A stretch of DNA of 64,000 bases from CFX5 sp023384495 (GTDB lineage Bacteria > Chloroflexota > Anaerolineae > Caldilineales > Caldilineaceae). The notes beneath the pieces were generated by a model that did not search any database, was not told the DNA's origin, and was given only the letters and a program-made list of their open reading frames with translations. The stretch covers positions 248,001 to 312,000 of the forward strand of contig JASNZV010000001.1 in the NCBI GenBank assembly GCA_048499455.1. Direction: 5' to 3'. A program made the position numbers and the translations under genes. Shown here in pieces: positions 7,380 to 17,437 of this stretch; position 1 is the first letter of the stretch, and every line of letters starts with the position of its first letter.

Positions 7380-8483
7380 TCACCGCGCCAGCCGAACGCG
7401 ATAGCGCAGCATCAACTCACCCCCCACCACCACAAAAAGGATTACTCCCTGCAACAGTTGGGCCACCCCTGCCGATTGGATCTCGTCGGCGCCCACCAGC
7501 AGCCCACCAAAGAGATAGGCCACCACCACCAGCGCCAGCGGATTCAGTTTGGCAAGCCAGGCGACGATGATGGCGGTGAATCCGTAGCCGGGTGAGAAGC
7601 GCTCTTGCAGACGATGGACCACGCCCGCCACCTCGCTCATACCGGCCAGCCCGGCAAAGCCGCCGCTCAGCCCCAACACCAGGGCAATGTTGCGCGGCAG
7701 ATTGATGCCGGCGTAGTGGGCCGCGCGTGGGTTGTCGCCGATCACGTTGATCTCGAAACCCCATTGGGTGTGCCGCCAGACAAGCCAGAGCGCGAGCGCC
7801 AGCGCGACGGCAAGCAGAATCCCCAAGTGCGCGGTCAGCCCACGAAAGGCCGGCGCTGCGTTGCCAAAGTCGGTCAATCGGGGCAGCCAGGCCGAGCGAG
7901 GAAACGGGGGCGACATGCCAAAGCCCCGCTCGCTCCACGGCCCGTAGACAAAGTAGTTGTTCCAGAGAATCGCCACATAGTTGAGCATCAGGGTGGTGAT
8001 GATCTCGTTGACGTTGAGCCGGGCTTTGAGCAGGCCGGGGATTAACCCCCAGATGGCGCCGCCTACAAAACCGGCCAGAGCCATCGCCGCCAGCATCAGC
8101 GGCTGGGGTGTCTCGCGGGGCAGCCAATGCAGAGCCACACCGGTGGCCATAAAAGCGCCGAGAAACAACTGGCCCTCAGCGCCGATATTCCAGAGCCGCG
8201 CCCGAAAGGCAATCGAGACGCCCAGCCCGGCCAGGATGAGCGGCGTCGCCTTGATAGTCGTGTCGGACCAACCGTACGCGCTGCCAAATGCGGTCATTGC
8301 CATGCGCCGATAGAGCGACCACGGATTGGCGCCCGTCCATTGCAAAAGCAGCGCCCCCACCAACAAGGCCGCGCCGATGAGGATGAACGGGGAGGCAAGC
8401 CGCAGCCAGAGCGGTTGCTCCAGCCGTCGCTCGAGCCGTAGCCCAAGCCACCTCGTTGATGGCGGTGGTGCATTGATAGCCAT
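7380..8483 (-). CDS. ABC transporter permease, nucleoside/simple-sugar type (NupP-like)
   Basis: A 367-residue permease with a long N-terminal segment and about 9-10 helices. The pattern ATPLILAGLGVSIAFRARLWNIGAEGQL is typical of the first permease (NupP/YufP) of BMP-type nucleoside importers, followed by ARLNVNEIITTLMLNYVA and INVIGDNPRAAHYAGINL. With the NupQ-like gene at 5578-6525 it should form the heterodimeric channel. The MFS gene upstream ends 23 nt before this start, so the genes may share a transcript. The cognate ATPase is not in the window. Confidence 0.88.
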   Translation of the reverse strand: MAINAPPPSTRWLGLRLERRLEQPLWLRLASPFILIGAALLVGALLLQWTGANPWSLYRRMAMTAFGSAYGWSDTTIKATPLILAGLGVSIAFRARLWNIGAEGQLFLGAFMATGVALHWLPRETPQPLMLAAMALAGFVGGAIWGLIPGLLKARLNVNEIITTLMLNYVAILWNNYFVYGPWSERGFGMSPPFPRSAWLPRLTDFGNAAPAFRGLTAHLGILLAVALALALWLVWRHTQWGFEINVIGDNPRAAHYAGINLPRNIALVLGLSGGFAGLAGMSEVAGVVHRLQERFSPGYGFTAIIVAWLAKLNPLALVVVAYLFGGLLVGADEIQSAGVAQLLQGVILFVVVGGELMLRYRVRLAR

Positions 8484-8506
8484 GCAAAAAGGGCCTTCTC
8501 CATGCC

Positions 8507-9832
8507 CTACCGGACACGCCAGATCACAAGCCCGGCAAGTACGCGCGCCACAAAGCAGACGATAAGGGCAGCCGAAAGGTTCATGGCGTCAGCAAGCCAT
8601 GAGCCGCCCAGCGAACCGAGCAGCACCGCCGCGTTGAGCGCCAGATTATACCAGGCGAGATAGGCGGGACGATCCGTATTGGGCACCTTTTCGAGCAGAT
8701 AATTACCGACCGCGCCGCCCACCAATGCCCACGCGGCGCCGCCGAGAAACGATGTAACTAGAAACAGGGGGAGACCCTGTGTAAAGGCGAGCAGCAGCGG
8801 ATAGAGGCTGAGCAGCAGCGCGCCAATGGCCGTCAAGCGATGATTGCCCCACTGGCTCACCAGTTGGCTCACCCGCAGTGACCCAAAGAGCACTGCCAGG
8901 TGAAAGACAGCCGTGCCCACACTGATCACGCCGTCGGAAAAGTGCAGCTGATTGACCCAATAGAGCGGGAAAATGGGCACTGGCAGAAAGAGGGCCAGGT
9001 GGAAGAGAAAAAGCGCAAAGATCACAATCCCATAGTGGCCCCGCAGCACGCCGGGCCGCAGCGACTGCACACCGCGTGTGAATGAGCGAAGGGCAACGGT
9101 GGCGCGTGCGTTGAGGCCCAGACTGCGCATTTCGCCGCCGCGGGCAAAGTCGCCGATGACGCCACGGATCTGTGGGGGGCCGGCCACAGTTTCGCCGCTG
9201 ATGTGGCGCAGTCGCCAGAGGTGATAGGTGCTCATGGCCGCGCCGACAAAGCCGAGCAAAAAGATCAGCTGATAGCCCAGTGCAAAGGGCAGCCTGTCCA
9301 ACAAGTAGCCGGCCAACAGCGAGGAGGCGACAAAGACAACCGACAGCAGCGCGTTGCGGACGCCCACCACATGGCCGCGCCACTCTGGCGGTACGGCGGA
9401 GGCATAGAGCGCGTTGAAGCCCACGGCCAACACCGTGCTGGGGATGGTCATCACCAGCACGAGAACGATGAGCGTCCACACCTGGGGCTGGGGTGCGAGA
9501 AAGGCCGGGATCAACGCCCACAACAGGTAGGCAGACCGTGTGAGGGCGGCAGACCAAAAAACGGCCCCGCCCACTGGCCGGTCTTGCAGCCAGCGCCCTA
9601 CCGGCAGGGTAAAGAGCAGCCCCACCACCGCCGGTCCCGCGTTGATCAGGCCGATCTGGAGGCCGCTGGCGCCCAGCCGGGCCGCATAAACAGTCAGAAA
9701 CGCCAGCGATGTGCCCGAGAGAATGCCAAACCAGGCCACATCCATATAGAGATGCCAAAAATCTTTGCGATACGCTTCGGGGATCGGCTGGGCTGGCTGA
9801 AAGGGTCTGGTAAGTTGCGAAAACACGCTCAT
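8507..9832 (-). CDS. Major facilitator superfamily transporter
   Basis: A 441-residue protein with about 12 predicted helices. MFS features are FGILSGTSLAFLTVYAARLG in helix 1, GRWLQDRPVGG in the 2-3 loop and a long central loop (about residues 200-260). The C-terminal half has GNYLLEKVPNTDRPAYLAWY. The set resembles MFS proteins common in Chloroflexota without a characterised substrate. No Shine-Dalgarno sequence is obvious at the ATG 9832. The permease gene follows after 23 nt. Confidence 0.8.
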   Translation of the reverse strand: MSVFSQLTRPFQPAQPIPEAYRKDFWHLYMDVAWFGILSGTSLAFLTVYAARLGASGLQIGLINAGPAVVGLLFTLPVGRWLQDRPVGGAVFWSAALTRSAYLLWALIPAFLAPQPQVWTLIVLVLVMTIPSTVLAVGFNALYASAVPPEWRGHVVGVRNALLSVVFVASSLLAGYLLDRLPFALGYQLIFLLGFVGAAMSTYHLWRLRHISGETVAGPPQIRGVIGDFARGGEMRSLGLNARATVALRSFTRGVQSLRPGVLRGHYGIVIFALFLFHLALFLPVPIFPLYWVNQLHFSDGVISVGTAVFHLAVLFGSLRVSQLVSQWGNHRLTAIGALLLSLYPLLLAFTQGLPLFLVTSFLGGAAWALVGGAVGNYLLEKVPNTDRPAYLAWYNLALNAAVLLGSLGGSWLADAMNLSAALIVCFVARVLAGLVIWRVR

Positions 9833-9970
9833 ACGGTTTCAGCGAAGCGGAGTGAACCAGGCTGCCCACAGTCGAGGCAACTGGCGGCTGTTGAATGTTT
9901 GCATGCGCCCTTACTGCTATGACGCCTCCTGGCGCGAAGCAGTGATGGCTTTTGCGCAGCCATAGTGTAG

Positions 9971-10012
9971 CACACCTTGGTTGCCGGTAAAATGGTCAAC
10001 CGGCATGGTGTG
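9971..10012. terminator. Hairpin in the MFS/hsp20 intergenic region
   Basis: CACACC (9971-9976) pairs with GGTGTG (10007-10012) and TGCCGGT (9982-9988) with ACCGGCA (9999-10005), giving a long interrupted stem. It lies upstream of the minus-strand MFS gene and downstream of hsp20, so it could be the hsp20 terminator. No T-run is seen. Confidence 0.4.
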
Positions 10013-10056
10013 CACATCTTGTCTATGGGTCACCTTCACTGGACGCGAAAATGACC

Positions 10057-10089
10057 GGCGGGGCGCCGATCCATGATCAACGCCCCGCC
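10057..10089. terminator. GC-rich hairpin downstream of hsp20
   Basis: GGCGGGGCG (10057-10065) and CGCCCCGCC (10081-10089) are perfect 9-bp arms with a 15-nt loop, about 120 nt beyond the hsp20 stop. It could terminate hsp20 transcripts, although there is no T-tract. Apart from these two hairpins, nothing was recognised in 9833-10208. Confidence 0.4.
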
Positions 10090-10208
10090 AACCACCTTAT
10101 TCGAGATTTTCAGACCCGATTGCGGTCTCGATTTGTGTTGTGAGAGCAGTCGCATCCAATGCGACCACCCCCGACCGGAGAGAAGCCGCCTACCGGCGCA
10201 ACCAAAGA

Positions 10209-10682
10209 TTAGTTGCTGGCGATGGTATTCTTCACGGCGATCCGTTTCGGCTTTACGGCCTCAGCCTTGGGCAGGCGCAGGGTCAACACGCCATGCTCAT
10301 TGGTGGCCTCAACCTTGTCCGCCTCCACCGGCGCCGGCAGCGTCACGCTGCGCATAAAGCTGCCGTAGCGGCGCTCGCGCACATGCCAGTTCGTCTCTTT
10401 GGTCTCACTCTCTTCCTTGACTTCGCCCTTGATGGTGAGCACATTGTCAGTCAACGTGATCTCGATATCATCGGGGTTGATGCCAGGGATAGAGGCCTTC
10501 ACCACATAGTTATCGGCGTCTTCGGCCACATCCAGCGCCAGGCTCCATGCGCCGCCATTGCGTTGCGTCCACAGCGGCGTGCTGACGAAGGGATCCTCAA
10601 AGAACCGCTCCATCATGCGGTCCATGGAGCGCCGCATATCAGTCAGTTCGCGGAAGGGCTCCCAACGGGTAAGAGTCGTCAT
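10209..10682 (-). CDS. Hsp20/alpha-crystallin small heat shock protein
   Basis: A 157-residue ATP-independent holdase. The N-terminus MTTLTRWEPFRELTDMRRSM is typical of bacterial Hsp20. The alpha-crystallin domain follows (about residues 45-140) with DVAEDADNYVVKASIPGI, NVLTIKGEVK, WHVRERRYGSFMRSVTLP and the conserved EHGVLTLRLPKAE (the A-x-x-x-G-V-L-T-L motif). The start at 10682 has a strong GGAGGTT on the complementary strand at 10690-10696. ClpB lies 3 kb away, which is functionally consistent but not an operon. Confidence 0.95.
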   Translation of the reverse strand: MTTLTRWEPFRELTDMRRSMDRMMERFFEDPFVSTPLWTQRNGGAWSLALDVAEDADNYVVKASIPGINPDDIEITLTDNVLTIKGEVKEESETKETNWHVRERRYGSFMRSVTLPAPVEADKVEATNEHGVLTLRLPKAEAVKPKRIAVKNTIASN

Positions 10683-10742
10683 AGTTATAACCTCCTAGTT
10701 CAAGCAAATTTCCCAAACGTTGCCGTGAGAGAGATTCGTTGT

Positions 10743-10757
10743 GGGCGTCCTACGCCC
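10743..10757 (-). promoter_or_regulatory. Small hairpin in the hsp20 leader
   Basis: GGGCGT-cct-ACGCCC is a perfect 6-bp stem with a 3-nt loop, about 60 nt upstream of the hsp20 start. It may be a 5'-UTR structure. No CIRCE element was seen. Confidence 0.3.
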
Positions 10758-11026
10758 TTACCAACTCTTATTGTAGAACGTAGATGTCAGAGGAACGTTG
10801 ACACATTGTTAGCAGAATGTCAGTGTTGCGCCAGCCTAATGTTAGCGGTGTTGAGGATATGTGAGAAAATGTAGACAGGGGGATGATTTGGCGCGACAAT
10901 GGTGGTAAATGTATCCCAAGGCCCTAGCGAGCCCAAACGCTCCGGGTGATGGACCCAAACCGACCTTCGTCCATCCCATAGAGATATACAGAGCTCGGAT
11001 CTTTGTATCAATTACAGGACATCAGC

Positions 11027-13405
11027 ATGTTCAGAATCACATGGATTGTGACCATCTTGTTGTTGGCTTTGCTTGCCTACTCCGCCCACTCGACTGGAAC
11101 CCAAGCTGCGCCGCCGTTGATCCCCAGCACGGGACCGACCACCCCGCACCCGATCCTTTTTGTCACCCAGCCGCCGCTGCCCGGTGATTTTACGACGGTC
11201 AATTCCGTCTTTGGCAACCACAGGGCAGGAATGCAGGAATCCACTCGCGGGGGCGATCTCTGGATCCGCTACCCCGATGGAGCGCTCAAGAATCTGACCG
11301 CCGCTGCGGGCTACGGCGCGGACGGCTTCCAAGGTGCGAATGCGATCTCTGTGCGCGACCCGGCTGTATACTGGGATGGAACCAAGGCGATCTTTAGCAT
11401 GGTAATCGGCGCGCCCACTGAGCAATATCAGGTGGCAACCTACTACTGGCAGCTCTACGAAATCAGCGGGCTGGGCCAGAATGAGACACCGGTGATTACG
11501 AAAGTGCCCAACCAACCGGCCAATTACAACAATGTTAGCCCAATCTATGGCACGGATGACCTCATCATCTTTACCACCGACCATCCGCGCGGCGGCGAAG
11601 CGCATCTTTACCCCCAGCTCGACGAGTACGAACTGGCGCCCACCGTCTCCGGCATCTGGAGTCTGGACCCGGCCACCGGCGACTTGCGCCTGCTCAATCA
11701 CGCCCCGTCGGGCGACTTTACGCCGATCCTCGACAGCTTTGGCCGTCTGGTCTTTACGCAGTGGGATCACCTGCAACGCGACCAGCAGGCCGACGGCGAT
11801 GCCAACGCCGGCACCGGCCAAAACTGTGACGGCGGCGCCACCTATGGCACCTTTAACTATTCAGACGAGTCGGCCAACGCCGCGATCCTCGACGACCGCA
11901 GCGAGATCTTCCCGGAACCGCGCGCCTGCCGGGGTGATCTGCTGGCCGGCACAAATCTGGCCGGGCACAGTTTCAACCACTTTCTGCCCTGGCAGATCAA
12001 CGAAGATGGCACAGAGGGGGAAATCCTCAACCACCTGGGGCGGCACGAACTACACGGCTACATCCCCGCCAGCATCACCGACGATGAGAATGTCGTGGAG
12101 TACTACGGGCAGTACAGCCGCTTCAATCAGAACCGGATCAACAACCTGTTGCAGATGCGCGAGTCGCCTGCCACGCCGGGGCTCTATTTTGGCATCGATG
12201 CGCCGGAATTTGGCGCCCACGCCGCCGGCCAGGTCGTCAGCCTCAACGCACCGCCCACGCTGGATGCCGACCACATCCAGATCACCTATGTCACCCATCG
12301 CGACACGGCAGGCACTGATGATACGCCGGGCGCCGACCATTCCGGTCTCTATCGTGACCCGTTGCCCCTGGCCGATGGCTCAGTCATCGTGGCCCACACC
12401 AGCGAAACCCGCGAGGATAGAAATGAAGGCAGCCGCGAACAGCCGCAATCTCGCTATGCGTTCCGGCTCAAATTGCTGGCGCCGGGGGCCAATGGACACA
12501 TGGCTGCCGGCCAGTTCTTGACTGGGGGGATCAGCAAAAATGTCAACTGGTGGGACCCCGATGTGAAGGTGACCTACAACGGTGAATTGTGGGAACTTCA
12601 GCCGGTGGAAGTACGCGCCCGTCCACGGCCCCCACGCCTCGTCGCCTCGCTGCCCGGCCCAGAGCAGCGAATTTTTGCCCAGGCCGGTGTTGATCCCATC
12701 CAGCTCCGGGCCTATCTCAGCCAGCACAACCTGGCCCTGCTCGTCACGCGCAATGTGACTACGCGCGATGACTTTGACCGGCAACAGCCCTTCAACCTGC
12801 GCGTCCCCGGGGGCGTGCAGACGGTCGCCAGCGACTTTGCGCCAAACGATCAAGTGTATGATGTAGCCCATCTACAGATCTTTCAGGCCGACCAACTGCG
12901 CGGCTGGACCGGTTGTTGCGGCGCCACGCCCAGGGCGGGGCGGCGGGTCATAGCCCAAGTGTTGCACGACCCGGCGGCGCTCGCGGCCAATCCTGCCAAC
13001 TCGGCTGGCCCTGGTGGCAGCGTCCAGATCGCCGCCGATGGTTCGGTGGCGGCCTTTGTGCCCGCCCGCCGGGCGCTGGCCTGGCAACTCACCGACCCCA
13101 ATGGGGTAGCAGTGGTGCGCGAACGAAACTGGATCACCTTTCAGCCTGGCGAGATTCGTGTCTGCGGCTCTTGTCACGGGTTGAGCGAGCTGGATCAGGC
13201 AGGCCAGGCTGCGCCAACCAATCAACCACAGGCCTTGCTCGCCCTGTTGCAACACTGGAAGAGCATGGTTTGCGACGGTGACGAGTGTCCCGTTGTCACA
13301 GCCACACCCACTGTCACCCCCACGGTTACGCCGACGCCGACACTGGTGCAGACGCCGCCAGGAGACTTTCGCCCGCGCGCCTTTCTGCCTAATATCAGCC
13401 GGTAA
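11027..13405 (+). CDS. Secreted hydrazine-synthase-alpha-like beta-propeller protein with one CxxCH haem motif
   Basis: A 792-residue protein with a Sec signal peptide (MFRITWIVTILLLALLAYSA). The body has propeller-like repeats (GGDLWIRYPDGALKNLT, SPIYGTDDLIIFTTD, GIWSLDPATGDLRLL, ILDSFGRLVFTQWDH) followed by a region resembling the middle domain of hydrazine synthase alpha-like proteins. A single C-G-S-C-H (713-717) in the context ITFQPGEIRVCGSCHGLSEL, followed by DQAGQAAPTNQPQALLALL, is a c-type haem site in that family. A Thr-Pro linker and the end RPRAFLPNISR close the protein. It may be an extracytoplasmic redox or binding protein; there is no evidence of anammox. The start at ATG 11027 has AGGA at 11016-11019. 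A strong hairpin follows the stop. Confidence 0.65.
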   Translation: MFRITWIVTILLLALLAYSAHSTGTQAAPPLIPSTGPTTPHPILFVTQPPLPGDFTTVNSVFGNHRAGMQESTRGGDLWIRYPDGALKNLTAAAGYGADGFQGANAISVRDPAVYWDGTKAIFSMVIGAPTEQYQVATYYWQLYEISGLGQNETPVITKVPNQPANYNNVSPIYGTDDLIIFTTDHPRGGEAHLYPQLDEYELAPTVSGIWSLDPATGDLRLLNHAPSGDFTPILDSFGRLVFTQWDHLQRDQQADGDANAGTGQNCDGGATYGTFNYSDESANAAILDDRSEIFPEPRACRGDLLAGTNLAGHSFNHFLPWQINEDGTEGEILNHLGRHELHGYIPASITDDENVVEYYGQYSRFNQNRINNLLQMRESPATPGLYFGIDAPEFGAHAAGQVVSLNAPPTLDADHIQITYVTHRDTAGTDDTPGADHSGLYRDPLPLADGSVIVAHTSETREDRNEGSREQPQSRYAFRLKLLAPGANGHMAAGQFLTGGISKNVNWWDPDVKVTYNGELWELQPVEVRARPRPPRLVASLPGPEQRIFAQAGVDPIQLRAYLSQHNLALLVTRNVTTRDDFDRQQPFNLRVPGGVQTVASDFAPNDQVYDVAHLQIFQADQLRGWTGCCGATPRAGRRVIAQVLHDPAALAANPANSAGPGGSVQIAADGSVAAFVPARRALAWQLTDPNGVAVVRERNWITFQPGEIRVCGSCHGLSELDQAGQAAPTNQPQALLALLQHWKSMVCDGDECPVVTATPTVTPTVTPTPTLVQTPPGDFRPRAFLPNISR

Positions 13406-13412
13406 ATACAAA

Positions 13413-13449
13413 CGACCTTCCAGGAAATTTAGAGTCTCCTGGAAGGTCG
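13413..13449. terminator. Strong hairpin after the CxxCH protein gene
   Basis: CGACCTTCCAGGA (13413-13425) and TCCTGGAAGGTCG (13437-13449) form a perfect 13-bp stem with an 11-nt loop, 7 nt after the stop codon. There is no long T-run. It lies between convergent genes (clpB ends at 13535) and may serve both. Confidence 0.7.
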
Positions 13450-13534
13450 CGTTCGCTCAGGTCGGTTGTTGGCCGGCAAGCAAAGAATCAGCGGAACGAA
13501 AGGATGTAACCTCTGTATTCTGCCGTTCGTTGGC

Positions 13535-16162
<2,628 letters not shown>

Positions 16163-16182
16163 GGGTCTCTGCTCCTCAGAAC

Positions 16183-16212
16183 AATATAGTTCATCCAATT
16201 GCCAATGGGCAA
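16183..16212 (-). promoter_or_regulatory. Probable clpB promoter
   Basis: On the minus strand, TTGCCC (16207-16212), an 18-nt spacer and TATATT (16183-16188) lie about 20 nt before the clpB start. No CIRCE or sigma-32-type site was recognised. Confidence 0.45.
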
Positions 16213-16374
16213 CAAAATATGTCTCAACAAAGTGTACGGCACAGGTGTATGAGCCACACTTGCGCTCTGTTAGTCTATCGTTTGACGTATTGACGTAGGG
16301 GAGGAGATGGGATAGGATTACCGTCCGACGTGAGTGGGCGCACGTGGAATGAACATGGAGAGGTAAAGTCTACT

Positions 16375-16398
16375 TATCATTCAACATATCATTCAACC
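16375..16398. repeat. Two-copy 12-bp tandem repeat
   Basis: TATCATTCAACA followed by TATCATTCAACC, just upstream of the AEC transporter start. A related 12-bp unit is repeated upstream of the GyrA-like gene at 39674-39733. Confidence 0.7.
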
Positions 16399-16413
16399 CA
16401 AGGGTTGTCCGTT

Positions 16414-17319
16414 GTGCGTGAACTGTTTTCGATCTTTCTCAACATCCTCACCCCGGTCTTTGCACTGGTGGCCGTCGGCTATCTGCTTGCCCCTCGTCTC
16501 AATCTTGATGTACGCACGCTCTCTCGCTTTGCCTACTATATTTTGACGCCCGCCTTTCTCTTTAACGTTCTCAGCAGCGCGCAGATTCCCGCCGGGCTGG
16601 CAGTGCGCATGGCGATCTTTATCATCACCGTATCCGCCGGAGGCATCCTGATTGCCTGGCTCGCAGCGCGGCTGATGGGCGCCACGCCAGAGATGACTGC
16701 GGCGCATGTGTTGATCGCGGCGTTTGGCAACGTGGGCAACTTCGGGTTGCCCATCATCCAGTTCAAATTTGGCGAAGCCGCGCTAGCGCCGGCCTCGTTC
16801 TACTTCCTGGTGTTGAGTATCTTTGGCTTTGTGGTAGGGGTTACTGCGGCGACCTGGGGCAAAGGCAGCCCGGCGCGGGCAATGCGTATCGCCTTTACCA
16901 CACCGTCGGTCATCGCGGCGGCCATCGCGGTGTTGATCAGTGGAGCGGGGCTATCAACGCCGCTCTTTGTCCAGCGGGGCATCGGGCTGCTGGCCGGAGC
17001 CATGATCCCGACCATGCTGGTGGTGCTGGGGGCGCAATTGGCGGGGATGGGTCTCCCTCGGCTCAGCCGGCATGTGTGGCTGGCCAGCCTGCTGCGGCTG
17101 GTGACAGGCCCGTTGCTGGCGATTGTGTTGGCCGGCCTCTTTTCGCTGCCTGACCTGGAACGGGGGGCGGGAATTTTGCAGGCGAGCATGCCTGCTGCGG
17201 TGCTGGCGGTGCTCATTGCTATGGAGCACAAACTCTTACCCGACTTCGTCACCACGGCGGTGCTGGTTTCAACCCTGGCCAGCGCGGCCACGTTGACGGT
17301 GGTATTGGCCCTAATCTAA
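16414..17319 (+). CDS. AEC (auxin efflux carrier) family transporter
   Basis: About 301 residues with roughly 10 helices in two five-helix halves. LTPVFALVAVGYLLAPRLNLD at the N-terminus and AAFGNVGNFGLPIIQFKFGE (the N/GN-x-G-N/F-x-x-P crossover motif) identify the AEC/bile-acid-like fold. Bacterial members export malate or other organic anions; the substrate is not known here. The start is uncertain: GTG 16414 with AAGGG upstream is preferred, since an upstream ATG would add a repeat-derived, non-membrane tail. It is divergent from clpB. Confidence 0.8.
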   Translation: MRELFSIFLNILTPVFALVAVGYLLAPRLNLDVRTLSRFAYYILTPAFLFNVLSSAQIPAGLAVRMAIFIITVSAGGILIAWLAARLMGATPEMTAAHVLIAAFGNVGNFGLPIIQFKFGEAALAPASFYFLVLSIFGFVVGVTAATWGKGSPARAMRIAFTTPSVIAAAIAVLISGAGLSTPLFVQRGIGLLAGAMIPTMLVVLGAQLAGMGLPRLSRHVWLASLLRLVTGPLLAIVLAGLFSLPDLERGAGILQASMPAAVLAVLIAMEHKLLPDFVTTAVLVSTLASAATLTVVLALI

Positions 17320-17331
17320 CCAAATCCATAG

Positions 17332-17409
17332 GACCTACGCAGCCTTGACTGGACTCACGATCAGTCAGTGTGAGTCCGTTCCTGACAAACATCATGCACT
17401 TCATAAGTC
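17332..17409. repeat. 78-bp palindromic element (GACTTACGCA-type family, copy 1)
   Basis: Left end GACCTACGCAGCC, right end CATAAGTC. Inside is a perfect hairpin GGACTCAC (17351-17358) / GTGAGTCC (17370-17377). The length and outer ends match the copies at 33863-33941 and 36883-36961. It may also terminate the AEC gene, which stops at 17319. Confidence 0.6.
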
Positions 17410-17437
17410 ATGGCTCAAACAGAGCCAACGCAAGCCA

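Noticed and set aside
16163..16330. CIRCE or sigma-32-type heat-shock control upstream of clpB
   Set aside because: No TTAGCACTC-like inverted repeat or sigma-32 consensus was seen; only a sigma-70-like promoter.
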